A stretch of DNA of 64,000 nt, taken from positions 1 through 64,000 of the forward strand of contig NZ_BOMG01000062.1 in assembly GCF_016862075.1 (NCBI RefSeq), written 5' to 3'. A program made the position numbers and the translations under genes. This document shows, piece after piece, positions 25,646-35,406 of the stretch. Under the pieces are notes generated by a model. It saw only the letters and a program-made list of their open reading frames with translations, did not search any database and was not told the DNA's origin. The stretch's first letter is position 1. Every line of letters starts with the position of its first letter. Source of the DNA: Actinoplanes couchii. GTDB taxonomy: Bacteria; Actinomycetota; Actinomycetes; Mycobacteriales; Micromonosporaceae.

Positions 25646-26935
25646 ATGGCCCTTTCACGACGCAACTTCCTCCGGTACGGCACCGCCGGTCTCGCCGCGG
25701 TAGCCGTCCCCGGTCTCGCCGCCTGCACGTCCAGCACCGCCACCACCGGTTCGACGGACGCCGGCAAGACCGCCCTCTGGTACTGGGGAGACGGCCTCAG
25801 CGACAAGGTGGTGGAAGCCGCCAAGACCCAGTTCGCCGGGCAGACCACCCTGGAACCCACCAAGGTCGGCGGCGACTTCAAGCAGAAACTCACCACCACC
25901 CTGTCGTCGCGGCAGTTCGTCCCGGACATCACCGGCATCAAGGGTGAGGACATGGCGAACTTCCGGGCCAACGCCGACCAGTTCGCCGACCTCAACGAAC
26001 TCGGCTTCAAGGACCTGTCGTCGCAGTACCTGGAGTGGAAGGTCAAGCAGGCCACCACCGCCGACGGCAAGGTCATCGGCTTCCCGATCGACATCGGCCC
26101 GACCGGCATGTTCTACCGCGAGGACGTCTTCGCCAAGGCCGGGCTGCCCACCGACCCGGCCGCCGTCAGCGCGCAGCTGAGCACCTGGGACGCCTTCTAC
26201 GACGCGGCCGTCGCGGCCAAGTCCAAGGTCCCCGGCACCTTCATGGTGATCAACGCCGGCGCCATCTTCAACCTGGTCATCGGGCAGGGCACCAAGCGGT
26301 TCATCGACGAGAGCAACACGTTCATCGGCGACCAGCCGCACGTCAAGGCCGCCTGGGACCTCGCCGTCAAGGCGCACACCCTGGGCATCTCCGGCAAGAC
26401 CGAGGACGGCTCCGCCGACTGGACCGCCGGCATCAGCAAGGGCACCCTGCCGTCGGTGATCGGCGCCGCCTGGGCCGGCATCGACATCCGCAACAACGCC
26501 GCCGACACCTCCGGCAAGTGGCGGGTCGCCGCGGCCCCCGGCGGCCCCGGCAACTTCGGCGGCTCGTTCCTGGCCATCACCAAGCAGGCCAAGAACCCGC
26601 AGGTGGCGTTCGACATCATCAAGTGGATCCTGAGCCCGGAGAAGGCCGCCGAGAACTTCACCGACGCGTCGCTCTTCCCGGCCAGCCCGTCCACCTACAC
26701 CTCGGCCGCGCTCACCGCAGGCGACGACTTCTTCGGCGGCCAGAAGACCATCGACATCTTCGGCCCGGCCGCGCAGAAGATCCCGATCGCGTACGAGGCC
26801 GGTGCCGACGCCGCCGTCTCCGCCCCCTACTTCAACCAGCTCGGCAACGTGGAACAGGGCAAGAACGCCGACGAGGCGTGGGCCGAGGCGGTCAAGGAGG
26901 CCAAGCAGATCGGTTCGCGACAGGGAGTCAAGTGA
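25646..26935 (+). CDS. Sugar ABC transporter substrate-binding lipoprotein, family 1
   Basis: 429 residues. Twin-arginine signal SRRNFLRYGTAG leading to a lipobox GLAAC, so probably exported folded and lipidated. The body is a family 1 (MalE/UgpB type) sugar-binding protein. Start ATG 25646 with GGAAGGA upstream. It is followed without a gap by two permeases; no ATPase gene is in the operon, so a shared MsiK-type ATPase elsewhere probably energises it, as is usual in actinomycetes. Confidence 0.9.
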   Translation: MALSRRNFLRYGTAGLAAVAVPGLAACTSSTATTGSTDAGKTALWYWGDGLSDKVVEAAKTQFAGQTTLEPTKVGGDFKQKLTTTLSSRQFVPDITGIKGEDMANFRANADQFADLNELGFKDLSSQYLEWKVKQATTADGKVIGFPIDIGPTGMFYREDVFAKAGLPTDPAAVSAQLSTWDAFYDAAVAAKSKVPGTFMVINAGAIFNLVIGQGTKRFIDESNTFIGDQPHVKAAWDLAVKAHTLGISGKTEDGSADWTAGISKGTLPSVIGAAWAGIDIRNNAADTSGKWRVAAAPGGPGNFGGSFLAITKQAKNPQVAFDIIKWILSPEKAAENFTDASLFPASPSTYTSAALTAGDDFFGGQKTIDIFGPAAQKIPIAYEAGADAAVSAPYFNQLGNVEQGKNADEAWAEAVKEAKQIGSRQGVK

Positions 26936-27834
26936 CACGCGCCCGGTCACTGCGGGCGAGCTGGCCGCAGTACCTGGCCATCTCCCCGTTCTACCTGCTG
27001 TTCACCGTCTTCCTGCTCGGGCCGACGCTGTTCTCGCTGTACCTGGCGTTCCACCGCTGGGACGGCATCGGCGAGATGCAGTACGTCGGACTGGACCAGT
27101 TCCGCTATCTGATCGACGACGGGACGTTCTGGCTGTCGGTGCGCAACACCCTGGTCATCTGGGTGCTGAGCACCGTCCCGATGCTCTTCATGGCCCTGGT
27201 GCTGGCGGCGCTGCTGAACAACACCAAACGATTCGTCGGCTTCTACCGGGTGGCGCTGTTCATCCCGAACATCACCTCGGTGGTGGCCATCGCGATCGTG
27301 TTCGGAGCGCTGTTCGCCAACAACTCCGGCCTGGTGAACGTCACCCTGCAGGGGCTCGGCCTGTCCGGGATCCCGTGGCTGACCGACCCCTGGGCCATCA
27401 AGGTCGTCATCGCGATGCTGATGACCTGGCAGTGGACCGGATACAACGCCCTGATCTACCTCGCCGGCATGCAATCCGTGCCGAGCGAGCTGTACGAGGC
27501 CGCGAAGATCGACGGCGCCGGACCGGTGCGCGCGTTCTTCTCGGTCACCGTCCCGATGCTGCGGCCGATCATCCTGTTCACCGTGGTGGTCTCCACCATC
27601 ACCGGCATGCAGAGCTTCACCGAGCCACAGGTGCTGTTCGGCAACAACTCCGCGGTCAACGCCAACTCCGGCGGCCCCGGACAGGCCGGCCTGACCATGG
27701 TCCTCTACTTCTACCGGACCGCGTTCGGGCAGAACGACTACGGCTACGGCGCCGCCATCGCCTGGGCCGTGTTCCTCATCGTCATGGTGTTCACCATCCT
27801 GAACTGGCGCCTCGTGCAGCGCCGGGCGGATTGA
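26932..27834 (+). CDS. Sugar ABC transporter permease, MalF type
   Basis: 300 residues, about six helices. EAA loop EAAKIDGAGPVRAFF. GTG at 26932 overlaps the binding-protein stop (GTGA). An earlier in-frame start would lie within the binding-protein gene. Confidence 0.92.
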   Translation: MTRARSLRASWPQYLAISPFYLLFTVFLLGPTLFSLYLAFHRWDGIGEMQYVGLDQFRYLIDDGTFWLSVRNTLVIWVLSTVPMLFMALVLAALLNNTKRFVGFYRVALFIPNITSVVAIAIVFGALFANNSGLVNVTLQGLGLSGIPWLTDPWAIKVVIAMLMTWQWTGYNALIYLAGMQSVPSELYEAAKIDGAGPVRAFFSVTVPMLRPIILFTVVVSTITGMQSFTEPQVLFGNNSAVNANSGGPGQAGLTMVLYFYRTAFGQNDYGYGAAIAWAVFLIVMVFTILNWRLVQRRAD

Positions 27835-27845
27835 GGAGGGGCCCT

Positions 27846-28655
27846 GTGCGCAAGTTCCTGCTCCACGCCAGCCTCGGTGTGGCGGTGCTGCTGTCGCTGT
27901 TCCCGTTCTACTGGACCGTGGTCATGGCCACGAACACCACCCAGGACGTGTTCCGCAACCCGCCGAAACTGACGATCGGCCCGCACCTGGTCGACAACAT
28001 CCAGACCGTGCTGCAGAGCGTCGACCTGATCGCGCCGATCGTGAACACCATCCTGGTCGCGGTCTGCACCACCCTCCTGGTGCTGTTCTTCGACTCGCTG
28101 GCGGCGTTCGCGTTCGCCAAGTTCGACTTCCCCGGCCGGAAGATGCTGTTCGGCCTGCTCCTGCTGATGTTCATGGTGCCCACCCAGCTGGCCCTGATCC
28201 CGCAGTTCGTGATCATGGCCGAGCTGGGCTGGGTGGGCGAACTCAAAGCCCTGGTGGTGCCGGCCGCCGCCAACGCGTTCGGCATCTTCTGGATGCGGCA
28301 GTACATCAGCAGCGCCGTCCCCGACGAGATGCTCGACGCGGCGAACCTGGACGGCGCCGGCTTCTTCCGGATCTACTGGAGCGTGATCCTGCCCGTCATC
28401 CGCCCCGGCCTGGCATTCCTCGGCATCTTCACGTTCATCGCCGCCTGGAACGACTACGTCTGGCCCCTGATCGTCCTGCTGAACCCGAACAAGGTCACCC
28501 TCCAGGTGGCGCTGTCCCAGCTCAACGTGGGCCTCAAGCAGGACTACTCGGTCCTGATGGCCGGAGCCCTGATCGGCGTCCTCCCGCTGGTGATCCTGTT
28601 CGTCCTGTTCGCCCGCAACTTCATCGGCGACGCCATCAAGGGCGCCGTCAAGTGA
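27846..28655 (+). CDS. Sugar ABC transporter permease, MalG type
   Basis: 269 residues, GTG start with GAGGAGGGG a few bases upstream. Six helices; EAA-type loop DAANLDGAGFFRIYW. Completes the importer with the MalF-type subunit. A strong hairpin follows the stop codon. Confidence 0.92.
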   Translation: MRKFLLHASLGVAVLLSLFPFYWTVVMATNTTQDVFRNPPKLTIGPHLVDNIQTVLQSVDLIAPIVNTILVAVCTTLLVLFFDSLAAFAFAKFDFPGRKMLFGLLLLMFMVPTQLALIPQFVIMAELGWVGELKALVVPAAANAFGIFWMRQYISSAVPDEMLDAANLDGAGFFRIYWSVILPVIRPGLAFLGIFTFIAAWNDYVWPLIVLLNPNKVTLQVALSQLNVGLKQDYSVLMAGALIGVLPLVILFVLFARNFIGDAIKGAVK

Positions 28656-28657
28656 TC

Positions 28658-28693
28658 CCCCGGCGACAGCGTGCCCCCACGCCGTCGCCGGGG
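28658..28693 (+). terminator. Strong stem-loop terminator
   Basis: Right after the permease stop, a 10-bp GC stem (CCCCGGCGAC with GTCGCCGGGG), one mismatch, a further 5-bp stem (GCGTG/CACGC) and a 4-nt loop. It lacks a T-tract, as is common in actinobacteria. It lies between converging transcripts and may serve both. Confidence 0.75.
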
Positions 28694-28767
28694 ACCACCA
28701 CCCGACAAGCCCACCCCATCACCGCGACCGTCATCCGGCGTCGCCTGCTGTCACCCGGGAACGGCGG

Positions 28768-29373
28768 TCAGATCCAGCCCTTGTCCCGGGCACTGCGCGC
28801 CGCCTCGACCCGGTTGCGGGTGCCGGTCTTGCCGATCGCCGCGGACAGATAGTTCCGGACGGTGTGCCGCGACAGCTGCAGCGTCCCGGCGATGTCGGCG
28901 ACCGTGGCCCCGTCCACCGCGGCGGCCAGGACGTCCCTCTCCCGATCGGTGAGCGGGTTCGGCCCGTCCGACAGCGCCGCCGCGGCCAGAGCCGGATCGA
29001 TGACCCGCTCCCCGGCCAGCACCCGCCGGATCGCGCCGGCCAGGTTCTCCACCGGCCCGTCCTTCACCAGAAACCCCGAAGCCCCCGCCTCCATGGCCCG
29101 CCGCAGATAACCGGGCCGCCCGAACGTGGTCAGAATCAGCACCCGGCAACCAGGCACCCGCTCCCGCAGCTCGGCCGCGAGATCCAGCCCGTTCCCACCG
29201 GGCATCTCGATGTCCAGCAGAGCCACCTCGGGTGCCGTCCGCAGAGCGGCCTGCAGAGCCTCCGCCGCGGTGGCGGCCTGCGCCACCACGCTGATGTCCG
29301 GCTCCCGGTCCAACAACAGAGCCAGAGCCCCACGCATCATGCCCTGATCCTCAGCGAGCAGCAGCCGAATCAT
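28768..29373 (-). CDS. NarL/LuxR family response regulator
   Basis: 201 residues. Receiver domain with acidic pocket ED (8-9), phospho-acceptor D in VALLDIEMPGGNG, and K in FLVKDG; C-terminal LuxR helix-turn-helix (LTDRERDVLAAAVDGATVAD). Its ATG overlaps the kinase stop, so the two are a pair. Likely controls the ABC exporter genes upstream in the same operon. Confidence 0.92.
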   Translation of the reverse strand: MIRLLLAEDQGMMRGALALLLDREPDISVVAQAATAAEALQAALRTAPEVALLDIEMPGGNGLDLAAELRERVPGCRVLILTTFGRPGYLRRAMEAGASGFLVKDGPVENLAGAIRRVLAGERVIDPALAAAALSDGPNPLTDRERDVLAAAVDGATVADIAGTLQLSRHTVRNYLSAAIGKTGTRNRVEAARSARDKGWI

Positions 29374-30518
29374 CGGCTCACCGTGCCGGGTGACCGCGCG
29401 GGCAGGGCGGCCATCGGCACCCGGGCGGTCAGCAGCAGACCGCCGCCGGTCGCCGGGCCGACCAGCAGGGTGCCGCCGACCTGGCCCAGGCGTTCGGTGA
29501 GGCCGCGCAGTCCGTTTCCCGGCCGGGGCTGCCCGCCCACCCCGTCGTCCCGGACGGTCAGCACCGAACCACCGTCGTCCCGGTCGATCGTGATGTCACA
29601 GCGCGACGCCCGGCTGTGCCGCAGCACATTGGTCAGCGCCTCCCGCAACACCCAACGGAACACGTCGTCAGCCTCGACACCGACAGAAGAGCCCCCGCCG
29701 GCGTGGGTGTTCTCGGTGACCGTGACGTCGATGCCGACTGCCGCCAGCACGGCGCGGGCGTTCTCCAGCTCCCCGGCCAGGGTCTGCTCGCGGTAACCGG
29801 AGACGGCCTCGCGCACGTCGGTGAGCGCGGTGCGCCCGATGCGTTCGATGTCGGCCGCCTCGGTTGCCGCCCGTGCCGGGTCGGTGCTGGTCAGGTGGCG
29901 CACCACCTGCGCTTTCACCACCACCAGGGACAGGGTGTGGCCGAGCAGGTCGTGCAGGTCCTTGGCGAAGCGCAGTCGCTCCTTCTCCACCATGGTCCGG
30001 GCCAGCTCCTGCTGGGTCCGGCGGAGCTCGCCGACCAGCCGGTCCAGCCGGGCGAACGCGACGGTCACGGTGCCCGCCAACAGGGTGATCACCGCCGTGG
30101 TCATGGCATCGTCGGCCGGCAGGTCACGGACCGCCGCGATGACCAGGACCGCGGTGACGCTGCCACCGATCCAGAGGAACGCGGCGACCGGGCGGGCCAG
30201 CCCGGCAGCACCCGCCGCGGCCACGAACAGGAACAGGATCAGCCACTCCGCCGGGCTGTCGGCGAACGCGGCCAGCCCGACACCGAGCAGCGCGAGCCCG
30301 GCCAGCCCGGCCCGGTGCACGCCGGGCCGGATCGGCAGGTCGGTCACCGTCGCGCCCGCCGCGGCCAGCGAGAGCAGCACGAACAGGGCCAGCCCCACCG
30401 CGGGCAGGACGTCACCGCGCTCGATCGTCAGGGCGGGCGGCAGCAGGAACCACAGCCACAGGGTGTGCGCGGCCAGCAGAACCCACCCGCGCCGTCGCTG
30501 TCCCGTCACGACCGTCAC
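29370..30518 (-). CDS. DesK-type sensor histidine kinase
   Basis: 382 residues. N-terminal half has five or six membrane helices without a large extracellular domain; HisKA_3 phospho-acceptor in FAKDLHDLLGHTLS; HATPase with REALTNVLRHSRA and DDGVGG. Such kinases often sense membrane state or the activity of a neighbouring transporter. GTG start at 30518, 12 bp after the permease stop; a second in-frame GTG lies three codons in. Confidence 0.9.
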   Translation of the reverse strand: MTVVTGQRRRGWVLLAAHTLWLWFLLPPALTIERGDVLPAVGLALFVLLSLAAAGATVTDLPIRPGVHRAGLAGLALLGVGLAAFADSPAEWLILFLFVAAAGAAGLARPVAAFLWIGGSVTAVLVIAAVRDLPADDAMTTAVITLLAGTVTVAFARLDRLVGELRRTQQELARTMVEKERLRFAKDLHDLLGHTLSLVVVKAQVVRHLTSTDPARAATEAADIERIGRTALTDVREAVSGYREQTLAGELENARAVLAAVGIDVTVTENTHAGGGSSVGVEADDVFRWVLREALTNVLRHSRASRCDITIDRDDGGSVLTVRDDGVGGQPRPGNGLRGLTERLGQVGGTLLVGPATGGGLLLTARVPMAALPARSPGTVSR

Positions 30519-30530
30519 CGTACCGGGACG

Positions 30531-31265
30531 TCAGCCACGACCGGCCGACCGCCGATAGGCCCACGCCGCGACCAGTCCGAACACGACCGACCACGCGACG
30601 AGGATCAGCAAACCGGCCGTTGGTGGCGCCTGCCCTGCGGCTGTGGACCAGCCGAGTTCGGCATACCGGTACGTCGGCAGCGCGTGTGCCAGCCGCTGCA
30701 ACGCCTCCGGGAAGTAGGCCGCCGGCGCCAGCAGACCACCCAGGACGGCGAGCACCAGGAACACCAGGAAGTTGGCGGGCTGGGCGATCTGTGGCGTGAG
30801 CCCGTAGCCCATGGCCAGCCCGAGCAGTGCGAACGGCACCGTGCCGGCCCACATCAGCGTCAGCAGCACGGCCCAGCGGCCGGCGGACAGCGCGACGTCG
30901 TGCTGGATCCGGGCGGCGAGACCCACCGCGATCACCGGCGGGAACGCGCTCACCGACGCGAGCAGCGCTTTCACCGTGACCACCCGGCTCGCCGGCAACG
31001 GGGTGACCCGCAGCTGCCGCAGCCACCCGGCCGCCCGCTCCTGCGAGACCGTCGCGCCGACCATGAGCACACCGGCCACCGCGCCGTAACCGGCCAGCCC
31101 GATCATCACCGCGACCGCCGGGTCCAGACCCTCCAGACGGTCGCCCGAGGACCAGCCGGAGAAGATCACATAGGTCACGACCGGGCCCAGGACGGAGAAC
31201 AGCAGCAGACGTGGATCCCGGATCAGCCGGCGTGACTCGAAGCGCAGGTACGCGTACATCATCAA
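30531..31265 (-). CDS. ABC-2 type exporter permease
   Basis: 244 residues, six membrane segments, with the ABC-2 pattern of an N-terminal amphipathic stretch (YAYLRFESRRLIRDPR) and a GLLAPAAYFP late loop. Pairs with the ATPase encoded upstream (ATGA overlap). Exports drugs, lipids or peptides; substrate not evident. Confidence 0.88.
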   Translation of the reverse strand: MMMYAYLRFESRRLIRDPRLLLFSVLGPVVTYVIFSGWSSGDRLEGLDPAVAVMIGLAGYGAVAGVLMVGATVSQERAAGWLRQLRVTPLPASRVVTVKALLASVSAFPPVIAVGLAARIQHDVALSAGRWAVLLTLMWAGTVPFALLGLAMGYGLTPQIAQPANFLVFLVLAVLGGLLAPAAYFPEALQRLAHALPTYRYAELGWSTAAGQAPPTAGLLILVAWSVVFGLVAAWAYRRSAGRG

Positions 31266-32146
31266 TCGTCCTTTCCGGTTGTCAGGCTCTTGAACGCGGC
31301 GTCCAGCGAGCCGGTCACCTCCAGGCCCCGGAAACCGCGGCCGGCCAGGGCGGCGTCCGTGGTGTCGGCGTCATCGGTGGTGAGCACCACGCGGTCCCCG
31401 CGGATCTCCACCGACCGCACACCCGGAAGCCCGGCCAGGTCGTCGGCGGGCGTGCCGTCCCGGTCGAAGGCGACCGTCCGGCCACCGGCCAGCGCCCGGA
31501 TCTCGGCGGGCGAACCGTCCGCCACCAGGCGGCCCGCGGCGAGCACCACGATCCGGTCGGCGAACCGGTCCGCCTCGTGCAGCTGATGGGTGCTGAACAG
31601 GACGGTGTGCCCGTCGGCGGCGTAACTGTGGACGGTCTCCCAGAACAGGTCACGGGCGGCGACGTCCATCGCGGTGGTGGGCTCGTCGAGCACCAGCAGC
31701 TCCGGCGCCCCGGCCAGCGCGAATCCGAACCGGACCCGTTGCGCCTCCCCGCCGGACAGCCGGTCCCACCGGCGCCCGGCCAGATCGGTGAGCCCGGCGG
31801 TGTGCAGGAGCCGGTCGAGGGGGAGTGGATCCGGGTAGAGCGACCGGGCCAGCTCCACCACCTCCCGCACGGTGGCGACGGGCACGACCCCGGCGTCCTG
31901 CATCATCGCGCCGACCCGCCCGGCCCGGACCGCTGCCGCCGGGGTCTGACCGAAGACGGTCACCGTGCCGGTGCCGGGGGACGTCAGCCCGAGCATGATC
32001 GAGACGGCGGTGGTCTTGCCCGCTCCGTTCGGCCCCAGGAGCGCGACGACGCTGCCCCGTTCGATGGTCAGATCGAGCCCGTCCAGGGCCCGCACCGCCC
32101 CGAAGCGCCGGCCGATCCCGCTGAGCCGTACCGCGACGTCATTCAT
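31262..32146 (-). CDS. ABC transporter ATP-binding protein (drug/lipid export type)
   Basis: 294 residues. Walker A GPNGAGKTT, signature LSGGEAQR, Walker B LLVLDEPTTAMD, H-switch STH. First gene of an ATPase-permease-kinase-regulator operon. ATG at 32146 is 7 nt after TAGCGT, a leaderless pattern; further upstream in-frame starts lie outside the promoter and are unlikely. Confidence 0.9.
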   Translation of the reverse strand: MNDVAVRLSGIGRRFGAVRALDGLDLTIERGSVVALLGPNGAGKTTAVSIMLGLTSPGTGTVTVFGQTPAAAVRAGRVGAMMQDAGVVPVATVREVVELARSLYPDPLPLDRLLHTAGLTDLAGRRWDRLSGGEAQRVRFGFALAGAPELLVLDEPTTAMDVAARDLFWETVHSYAADGHTVLFSTHQLHEADRFADRIVVLAAGRLVADGSPAEIRALAGGRTVAFDRDGTPADDLAGLPGVRSVEIRGDRVVLTTDDADTTDAALAGRGFRGLEVTGSLDAAFKSLTTGKDD

Positions 32147-32153
32147 GCGGACA

Positions 32154-32159
32154 ACGCTA
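32154..32159 (-). promoter_or_regulatory. Probable -10 (TAGCGT) of ABC-two-component operon
   Basis: Minus strand TAGCGT, 7 nt before the ATG at 32146. No ribosome binding site between. Confidence 0.45.
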
Positions 32160-32193
32160 CGAAGATGCCGGCTCGCCGGACAGAGCCATCGAT

Positions 32194-33669
32194 CTACTCC
32201 TGGCCGTGACAAATGTACCGGTCAGATATCGGGGCAGAACGGGTCAAGGGGCATGCATGACGACGCGGCCCTTGCCGGTGGCCCCGGTAGAGGGCCGCGT
32301 CGGCGTCGCTGAGCATCGAGCCCAGGGTGGCCCGGCCGGCCGGTTCGTAAGCCAGGCCGACACTGGCCCCGACCCGGCCCGCGGCGCTGATCAGCGCGAC
32401 GATCCGCTCGCCCACGGCGGCCGCCTCGGCCAGCGGCGGGGCCGGTTCCAGGACCACCGCGAACTCGTCGCCACCGAGACGGCTCGCGGTGTGCCCGGCC
32501 GGCACCACCGCGGTCAGCACCGCCGCCACCTCTACCAGGACCTCGTCACCGACGGCGTGCCCGAAACGGTCGTTGATCTGTTTGAAGCCGTCCAAATCGA
32601 GCAGCAGCAGGGCGATCGGAGCGCCGGCCCGGCCCCAGCCGGTGGCACGTTCGTAGAGATACTTCCGGTTCGTCAGCCCGGTCAGGTGGTCGTGGGTGGC
32701 CTGGTACTGCAGCTCCGCACGAGCCGCGCCGACCTCGGCCAGCAGCAGCGAGTTGCCGTACAGCGCAAGGAACTGCCGAAGGAGGACCAACAGGAACAGA
32801 ACCGCCATGGCGGTGAACAGCACCCCGTCGAACGCGCCGGTGAACCAGCTGGTCACGGCCACCGGAAAGGCGCCGAGCACCGGAAGGTAGGGCAGTCCGG
32901 CCCGGATCCCGGTCGCGGCCCCGCTCCACGGCGGCACGTCGGTCGGCATCGGACAACGGCCCATCCGCAGCAGCAGGTAGGTGCCGACGGTCATCAGCGC
33001 CGACACCGACGCCATCTGGTTCGAGGCGCCGCGCAGCACAAAACCGCAGTAGACGACGGTGGTGATGCCGAAGACGCCGAACGCGGCGGCCAGCATGGTG
33101 AACGCGGTGGGGCCGTCGGCGCGACGCCGGGACAGCAGCACCAGCGACACCGCAGTCGTGCAGATCTGCACACACACCGCGACGGCGATGAGGGTGGTGA
33201 AGAGGCCGCCGACGTCCCGGTACCCGGGCGCCAGCAGGTACGTCCAGGCCGGCACGAACATCGCGGTGGCGGCCATCGCGCCCTCGGCGACCATCCGCAG
33301 CCGTTCCCGCCGGCGCAGAGCCGGCCCCGGCCCGACGATCGGGCAGAACATCGCCAGCGTAGCGCCCAGCCCACCGATGATCGCCTCCGGCCGGGGCGGT
33401 GGGCTCTGATCGCCGCGGATCGCCGTGACCAGGCTCAACACCGTCCCCACCAGCCACAACAGGGTGCCTACGGCGACCAGGGTCCAGGCCAGGCGCTCAC
33501 GGCCGGTCGCGCCGGCGGCCCGGCGGGCGAGCACCCACACGGCTCCGGCGGCGACCGCCACGGCCACCACGCCGGCGATCACCAGCAGCGGCCTCGGGAA
33601 GCCCGCCGAGACCAGCACCACCTGGGACGCCACGCCGAATCCGGCCACCGCCACCAGGCCAGCCCTCAT
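32194..33669 (-). CDS. Membrane diguanylate cyclase (GGDEF)
   Basis: 491 residues. About residues 5-310 contain some nine membrane helices, and a GGDEF domain follows (about 325-470) with DHLTGLTNRKYL, DGFKQINDRFGH and an intact RLGGDEFAVV, so it should make cyclic di-GMP. No RxxD inhibitory site is seen before GGDEF. No EAL domain. Signal unknown. Monocistronic between two minus-strand units. Confidence 0.9.
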   Translation of the reverse strand: MRAGLVAVAGFGVASQVVLVSAGFPRPLLVIAGVVAVAVAAGAVWVLARRAAGATGRERLAWTLVAVGTLLWLVGTVLSLVTAIRGDQSPPPRPEAIIGGLGATLAMFCPIVGPGPALRRRERLRMVAEGAMAATAMFVPAWTYLLAPGYRDVGGLFTTLIAVAVCVQICTTAVSLVLLSRRRADGPTAFTMLAAAFGVFGITTVVYCGFVLRGASNQMASVSALMTVGTYLLLRMGRCPMPTDVPPWSGAATGIRAGLPYLPVLGAFPVAVTSWFTGAFDGVLFTAMAVLFLLVLLRQFLALYGNSLLLAEVGAARAELQYQATHDHLTGLTNRKYLYERATGWGRAGAPIALLLLDLDGFKQINDRFGHAVGDEVLVEVAAVLTAVVPAGHTASRLGGDEFAVVLEPAPPLAEAAAVGERIVALISAAGRVGASVGLAYEPAGRATLGSMLSDADAALYRGHRQGPRRHACPLTRSAPISDRYICHGQE

Positions 33670-33758
33670 ACCGGCCCCATCGGCCGACGCGCGGCAGGTC
33701 TTCGCCCCGCTCCCGACCGCGGCCCCGTGGGGTCACCAAACTTCCCGATCAAAATCCG

Positions 33759-35342
33759 TCACCGGGGTACGCCGGTGGAGAGCACCCGTTGATGCAGGGC
33801 GGTCACCGCGGCCCGTGCCGAGACGAAGGCGCCGTGTTGCCAGGCCACCTCGTGGCTCAGCCAGTCGCCGGCGAAATAGACGCGTCCCGCGGGTTCCAGC
33901 AGCAGGCGATAGGCGGGGGTGGTCCACGGCGGCGAGGTCCAGGCGCCCTCCAGGAACGGCGTGCGATGCCAGGCGATCGAGAACGCCGACGACAATTCCG
34001 AACGGTACTTCTCGCCGTGGATCTTCACGCCCTGCATGACGGCACGATCGGTGCGTTCGGCGGGGGTCAGGGCGCCGTAGGCGCGGGCCGCCGTCCCGGT
34101 GTTGTAGTAGCCGACGATCAGGCCCCGGGCGGCGTGGAAATCGTGCGACGGGTACCAGACGTGGGCCAGGTCCAGATCGGTTTCGGTGATGCCACCGTAG
34201 ATCCGCAGATCGGTTTCCCACCAGCGGCTGCGGTATCCCAGACCGATCTTCCCGGAGGCCGCCGCCGGGAACGACGACAGCGCCGACGTCACGCCGGCGC
34301 CGAGATTGTGCGGCACCCGGGCCATCAGATGCGGCGGCAGTGTCGCCACACAGAAATCGGCGGTCAGCGCGCGGGTCCGGCCGCCCTGCCGATAGGTGAC
34401 CGTCACCTGCGAGGAACGGCCGGTCACCTCCAGCACCTCGGCGCCCAGCCGCACCCGGCGGGCGCCGATCGCCGTGGTCAGCGCCGCCGCGATCCGGTCC
34501 ATGCCACCGACCGGCTGGAACATCATCATCGCCTGGTCGTAGCCGAGTTCGAAACTGAAATAGCGGCCCACATTGCCGGCGAAGACGTCCGACAGGGCCG
34601 GTGGCCCGGGCAGCGGAGTGCCCTCGTTCAAACCCGCGCCCGGGTACGCCTGGAAGCCCCGCCGATTGGTACCGCCGTATTCGTGGGCCGCCCCGATCGC
34701 CCCGAATCCCTCCAGGAACGACAGCAGCCGCGTCTTGTCCTCAGCGGTCAGCCGGCCGTCGAGCGCGCCCTGATCGGTGGCCTTGGCCAGAAGTTCGGAG
34801 ACGTAGCCGTACACGTCGGCCTTCGCCGTTCGGTATCGCACCGGTGCGCCGTTCGCCTCGTTGTAGATCAGCGCGTCGGCATTGGCGTTGACGAACGGCT
34901 GGATCGGCACACCGAGTTCCCGGCAGTAGTCCATGGTGACCATCCACTGGGCGATGCGGGCCGGGCCGGCGTTGAGATAGACGCCGGGGGAATAGGCCGC
35001 TTTCTGCGTGTGCCCGTCGAGATCGGTCTGTGTGGTGCCGCCGCGAACGGTGAAATTGCGCCCGCCGGTGACGGCGCGAGCTTCCAGGACCGTACAGTCG
35101 TAGCCGGCTTTTCCCAGTTCGTAGGCGGCCGTCAGGCCGGCGATCCCGCCGCCCAGGACGACCACGGTGCGGGCCGCCCGCCCGGTCAGATGAAAATCGG
35201 ACAGCCGGGGAGCCTGGAACGCGGGTGTCGCGGCCTGCGCGGGCGCCAGCCCGAGCGCTCCCATGGTGGCGAACATGGCCCCGGCCCCGCCGCTGGCCCC
35301 CACCGCTCGAAGGAATCGACGTCGAGTGATCTCATCGCGCAT
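33759..35342 (-). CDS. Tat-exported flavin monoamine oxidase family protein
   Basis: 527 residues from ATG 35342. Tat signal TRRRFLRAVGASGGAGAMF with cleavage near AQAA; FAD-binding VVVLGGGIAGLTAAYELG and the following LEAR; late FAD motif VYFAGDWLS. It resembles bacterial L-amino-acid/monoamine oxidases that deaminate amines to imine plus hydrogen peroxide outside the cell. An in-frame ATG at 35372 would add ten residues ahead of the twin arginines and is possible but less typical. Confidence 0.87.
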   Translation of the reverse strand: MRDEITRRRFLRAVGASGGAGAMFATMGALGLAPAQAATPAFQAPRLSDFHLTGRAARTVVVLGGGIAGLTAAYELGKAGYDCTVLEARAVTGGRNFTVRGGTTQTDLDGHTQKAAYSPGVYLNAGPARIAQWMVTMDYCRELGVPIQPFVNANADALIYNEANGAPVRYRTAKADVYGYVSELLAKATDQGALDGRLTAEDKTRLLSFLEGFGAIGAAHEYGGTNRRGFQAYPGAGLNEGTPLPGPPALSDVFAGNVGRYFSFELGYDQAMMMFQPVGGMDRIAAALTTAIGARRVRLGAEVLEVTGRSSQVTVTYRQGGRTRALTADFCVATLPPHLMARVPHNLGAGVTSALSSFPAAASGKIGLGYRSRWWETDLRIYGGITETDLDLAHVWYPSHDFHAARGLIVGYYNTGTAARAYGALTPAERTDRAVMQGVKIHGEKYRSELSSAFSIAWHRTPFLEGAWTSPPWTTPAYRLLLEPAGRVYFAGDWLSHEVAWQHGAFVSARAAVTALHQRVLSTGVPR

Positions 35343-35406
35343 GTCCCCGAGTCTCGCCACGCCCGATTGCATCGGCGTCCGTCAACTGTTGCGGGATCAT
35401 TACGGG